A DNA stretch of 64,000 nucleotides from assembly GCA_964355045.1 (NCBI GenBank), contig CAYHCM010000003.1, positions 12,621 to 76,620 of the forward strand, in the 5' to 3' direction. This stretch comes from JABWCE01 sp964355045 (GTDB lineage Bacteria; Bacteroidota; Bacteroidia; NS11-12g; UBA9320). Made by a program: the position numbers and the translations under genes. Below the pieces are notes generated by a model. It worked only from the letters and a program-made list of their open reading frames with translations. It was not told the origin of the DNA and searched no databases. The stretch's first letter is position 1. Each line of letters starts with the position of its first letter. Below are positions 61,674 through 64,000 of the stretch, piece by piece.

Positions 61674-63347
61674 ATGATAAAGCGCTATTTTATTTTTGTT
61701 GTTCTTTCATTCTATTCACTAATAATTAGTGCACAGAAGAATTTAGTGCCAAATGGCGATTTTGAAAATTATAAATGGTTGCCAACTGATTTTTTAGGAT
61801 TTGATATTGAAAGTGTATTGGTTGGTTGGAATGCTCCAACCAATGGCACTCCTGATTATTTTTATAATAAAACACCTAAAATATCAGGTGATGCCGTAGG
61901 CTTTCCAATTGATTGGAGTCAATATTCAGCTTATAATCCTGCAACTAAGGAATATGTGGTGCCTCAAGAAAAAAATGGATTTTGTGGTCTTAGGTTCGGA
62001 GTACTTAAAAAAAATGAATATAATTGGAATATTATCACAACAGAATGTTTACAAACGAAACTTCTACAAAAAATAAATAAAAATCAGTTATACAAATTAA
62101 AAATATATTATAGAAGTTCAAAAATTACTAATTCTAAATTTGGTCAACTCGGGTATATTTTTACGCAAACAGAATTAAGAAATAAATATGCTACATCTAT
62201 TAATAATCCTTTTTATACCAGGTTTAATCCACCTATTTTAGATTATACTAATTTTTCGGGTAGCAATTATGATACAAGTTGGCAGCTATTTGATACAATT
62301 GTTCAATTTGATGAACCTAAAAACTATTTAACCATAGGTGGATTTAATATTGAGTTTCATCCCTATACCACAGATACCTTTGCTCAATTTTATTTTTTTG
62401 TTGATAATATTTCATTGGTAGAAATGCCGTCTATTCAAGGGCCGGATACGGTTTGTGTGGATGAAACGGTAAATCTTACTTCCACTTATACAGGGCCATT
62501 TATTTGGTCATCAGATAGAATTGGAACAAATGTATTAAGCAACGATAGTATTTATAAAATCATTGCCACTAAAAGTAGGTGGTTTTATCTTATTGCAGCC
62601 AGTGTTAAAGATAGTTTATACATTACCGTTATACCTAAGCCGTGGTTAATTATCCCTAAGGATACATTTTTCTGTGATGGTAATACGGTAAGAATCTTTA
62701 TAAAAACAGATGCATCAAAAGTAGTATGGAACACAAAGCAAGAGCAGAATTACATAGATATTAATAAAGAAGGAATCTATAAAGTAACTTGCTCCAATAT
62801 CTTTTGTTCGGTCACAGATTCGGTAAATATTATAGGAATAGCAAATCCAACCAAACAGATTCCATTAAATGCTCAACACATAATTTGTCCTGATGATGAC
62901 GAAACAATTCAATTAAATTTAAGTACTGATTATCATTACATTTGGTTGATTGATAAGGATACATCCAATTTAAAAACCTTTTATAAAAAGGGCTGTTTTC
63001 CTTTTAAAATTTTCAACTCTGATAAAACCTGTTCTACAATGGATAGTCTTTGTATAGATGATATTTGCAATCCGAATGTTTTTATTCCGAATGCATTTGC
63101 CCCCAATGGAATAAACAAAACTTTTAAGATTTCGGTTAATCAATTGCTTGAATCGAAATTATTAATCTTTAATTTATGGGGTGAAAAAATATATGAAAGC
63201 ACTGATTTAAACCCTGAATGGGATGGTACTTATAAAAACTCTCTCTGCCCTCAGGGTAATTATTTTTACTCATTTACAGGAACGGTTCAAACTAAAAAAG
63301 GTCATCAGGATTTTTATAAAAAAGGAACTATCTTTCTTGTGAGATAA
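61674..63347 (+). CDS. T9SS type B (gliding-motility-associated) cargo
   Basis: Product of 557 residues from the ATG at 61674, which starts the signal peptide (YFIFVVLSFYSLIISAQ). The first domain opens NLVPNGDFENYKWLPT and runs to about residue 260 as a jelly-roll-like module (DNISLVEMP). Ig-like modules follow (GPDTVCVDETVNLTS; PKDTFFCDGNTV). The C-terminal 90 residues (FIPNAFAPNGINKTFKI, FNLWGEKIYES, WDGTYKNSLCPQGNYFY) are a type B sorting domain. It lies just after the terminator of the preceding cargo gene, so it probably has its own promoter. Confidence 0.88.
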   Translation: MIKRYFIFVVLSFYSLIISAQKNLVPNGDFENYKWLPTDFLGFDIESVLVGWNAPTNGTPDYFYNKTPKISGDAVGFPIDWSQYSAYNPATKEYVVPQEKNGFCGLRFGVLKKNEYNWNIITTECLQTKLLQKINKNQLYKLKIYYRSSKITNSKFGQLGYIFTQTELRNKYATSINNPFYTRFNPPILDYTNFSGSNYDTSWQLFDTIVQFDEPKNYLTIGGFNIEFHPYTTDTFAQFYFFVDNISLVEMPSIQGPDTVCVDETVNLTSTYTGPFIWSSDRIGTNVLSNDSIYKIIATKSRWFYLIAASVKDSLYITVIPKPWLIIPKDTFFCDGNTVRIFIKTDASKVVWNTKQEQNYIDINKEGIYKVTCSNIFCSVTDSVNIIGIANPTKQIPLNAQHIICPDDDETIQLNLSTDYHYIWLIDKDTSNLKTFYKKGCFPFKIFNSDKTCSTMDSLCIDDICNPNVFIPNAFAPNGINKTFKISVNQLLESKLLIFNLWGEKIYESTDLNPEWDGTYKNSLCPQGNYFYSFTGTVQTKKGHQDFYKKGTIFLVR

Positions 63348-63389
63348 AAGAAATTAAAAGTTTCCCATAAGTTATTCTTACGATAATAT

Positions 63390-64000
63390 TTACATCCTTA
63401 TCACCTTCTCATTAATATAAAAATTCACAAACCCACCCGCATTAGGCTGTGGTTCAATCCTTACAATGTAAAACCCGCTCTTAAACTGGTCAGGTTCTAA
63501 AATAATAAAGTTCGTGCGGTTATAGTTTTGTTTAATTATTAGCCTTCCGCAGAGATCATAAACAGAAAGAATACAGTCCACCTTATGATTAAATTTGATA
63601 CCCAAAGGGCCGTCGTTATTGGCAAATCCGGAAGTATTTACAAAACGGTAATTGGTTTTATCCGATAGGTCGCCTTGAAATAAATCACGGTGGTCTTTGT
63701 GCAAAATTCCGCTTTCAATAAAACATTCTTTAATAGCCCTATAATGGTCGCCATAAAAAAGAAGGGTGTCAATGTAAATAAGTTTTTCGGCCATTTGGGG
63801 CATGCTACCATCTCGTGTTTGAAAATACAGAAGTTGCAACAGGAGGCTATCGGCCAATGGTTTTCCCAATTTATCAGCGATACAAAGCAAGGGTGTACTC
63901 CACAATTCGCGGTCGGCATCGCGGCGGTTTTGTATATCTTCGGGGTAATGTTTTTGGGTATTGGTATTTATCCCTTCCCAAAATTCATTGTGTCCATCCC
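63390..64000 (-). CDS. T9SS cargo, C-terminal part
   Basis: About 203 residues are visible; the frame is open to the window end, so the N terminus lies beyond it. The last 75 residues (GIKFNHKVDCILSVYDLCGRLIIKQ ... FKSGFYIVRIEPQ) resemble a type A T9SS sorting domain, though the usual YPNP motif is replaced by NDGPLGIKF. The visible upstream part is helical (ADSLLLQLLYFQTRDG, MAEKLIYIDTLLFYGDHY), unlike the beta-rich neighbours. Function not recognised. Confidence 0.7.
   Translation of the reverse strand, partial: DGHNEFWEGINTNTQKHYPEDIQNRRDADRELWSTPLLCIADKLGKPLADSLLLQLLYFQTRDGSMPQMAEKLIYIDTLLFYGDHYRAIKECFIESGILHKDHRDLFQGDLSDKTNYRFVNTSGFANNDGPLGIKFNHKVDCILSVYDLCGRLIIKQNYNRTNFIILEPDQFKSGFYIVRIEPQPNAGGFVNFYINEKVIRM

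Overview
The window is AT-rich chromosomal DNA from a member of the Bacteroidota, most likely an uncultured Sphingobacteriia/Chitinophagia- or Cytophagia-like lineage. The evidence is at least six or seven proteins with type IX secretion (T9SS) sorting tails of type A or B, a PorX-type regulator, a GldM-like orphan, a nuoA-N operon with a short NuoG, DUF2490 and DUF5777 beta-barrels, and TAnnTTTG-type promoter motifs. Five runs of exactly 100 N mark scaffold joins. Two of them (19701-19800 and 23009-23108) are flanked by exact 55-bp duplications and are therefore false gaps.

Layout. 1-5.4 kb: the end of a VOC protein, an outer-membrane porin, and a transketolase split into two subunits with a secreted VWA protein between them. 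5.4-8.4 kb: a B12-binding radical SAM gene whose 3' end is present three times, separated by palindromic tandem repeats. 8.5-17.2 kb: a GldM-like secreted protein, PorX, an HD phosphohydrolase, a large T9SS cargo, a coiled-coil membrane protein and a DedA protein. 17.5-30.9 kb: a molybdenum island. On the plus strand it has moeA, a TSUP sulfur-anion exporter, moaD, moeB-rhodanese, moaE and a moaC-moaB fusion. On the minus strand it has a heme lipoprotein, a DUF5777 barrel, a Tat-targeted molybdopterin oxidoreductase, a four-cluster iron-sulfur subunit with a T9SS tail, a TorD chaperone, moaA and a DUF2490 barrel. 31.5-37.2 kb: MtgA and two large T9SS cargos. 37.5-51 kb: the complex I operon nuoA-N, interrupted by an unknown exported protein and by an ORF6N DNA-binding gene. 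51-64 kb: a cold-shock protein, lysA, a BamA/TamA-like protein, an rRNA methyltransferase, a ParE-type toxin-antitoxin pair, an MFS transporter, an XRE regulator broken by one stop codon, and three more T9SS cargos.

The most interesting system is the molybdenum island. Its catalytic subunit has a twin-arginine signal and carries a roughly 90-residue foreign-looking beta module in a surface linker. Its electron-transfer subunit ends in a T9SS sorting domain. No NrfD/PsrC membrane anchor is present; two predicted outer-membrane barrels and a one-heme lipoprotein are found instead. Together these features suggest a molybdoenzyme exported to the cell surface (Tat first, then T9SS) that exchanges electrons across the outer membrane. 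Its substrate cannot be read from the sequence. The Cys ligand and the neighbouring sulfur-anion exporter hint at sulfur chemistry.
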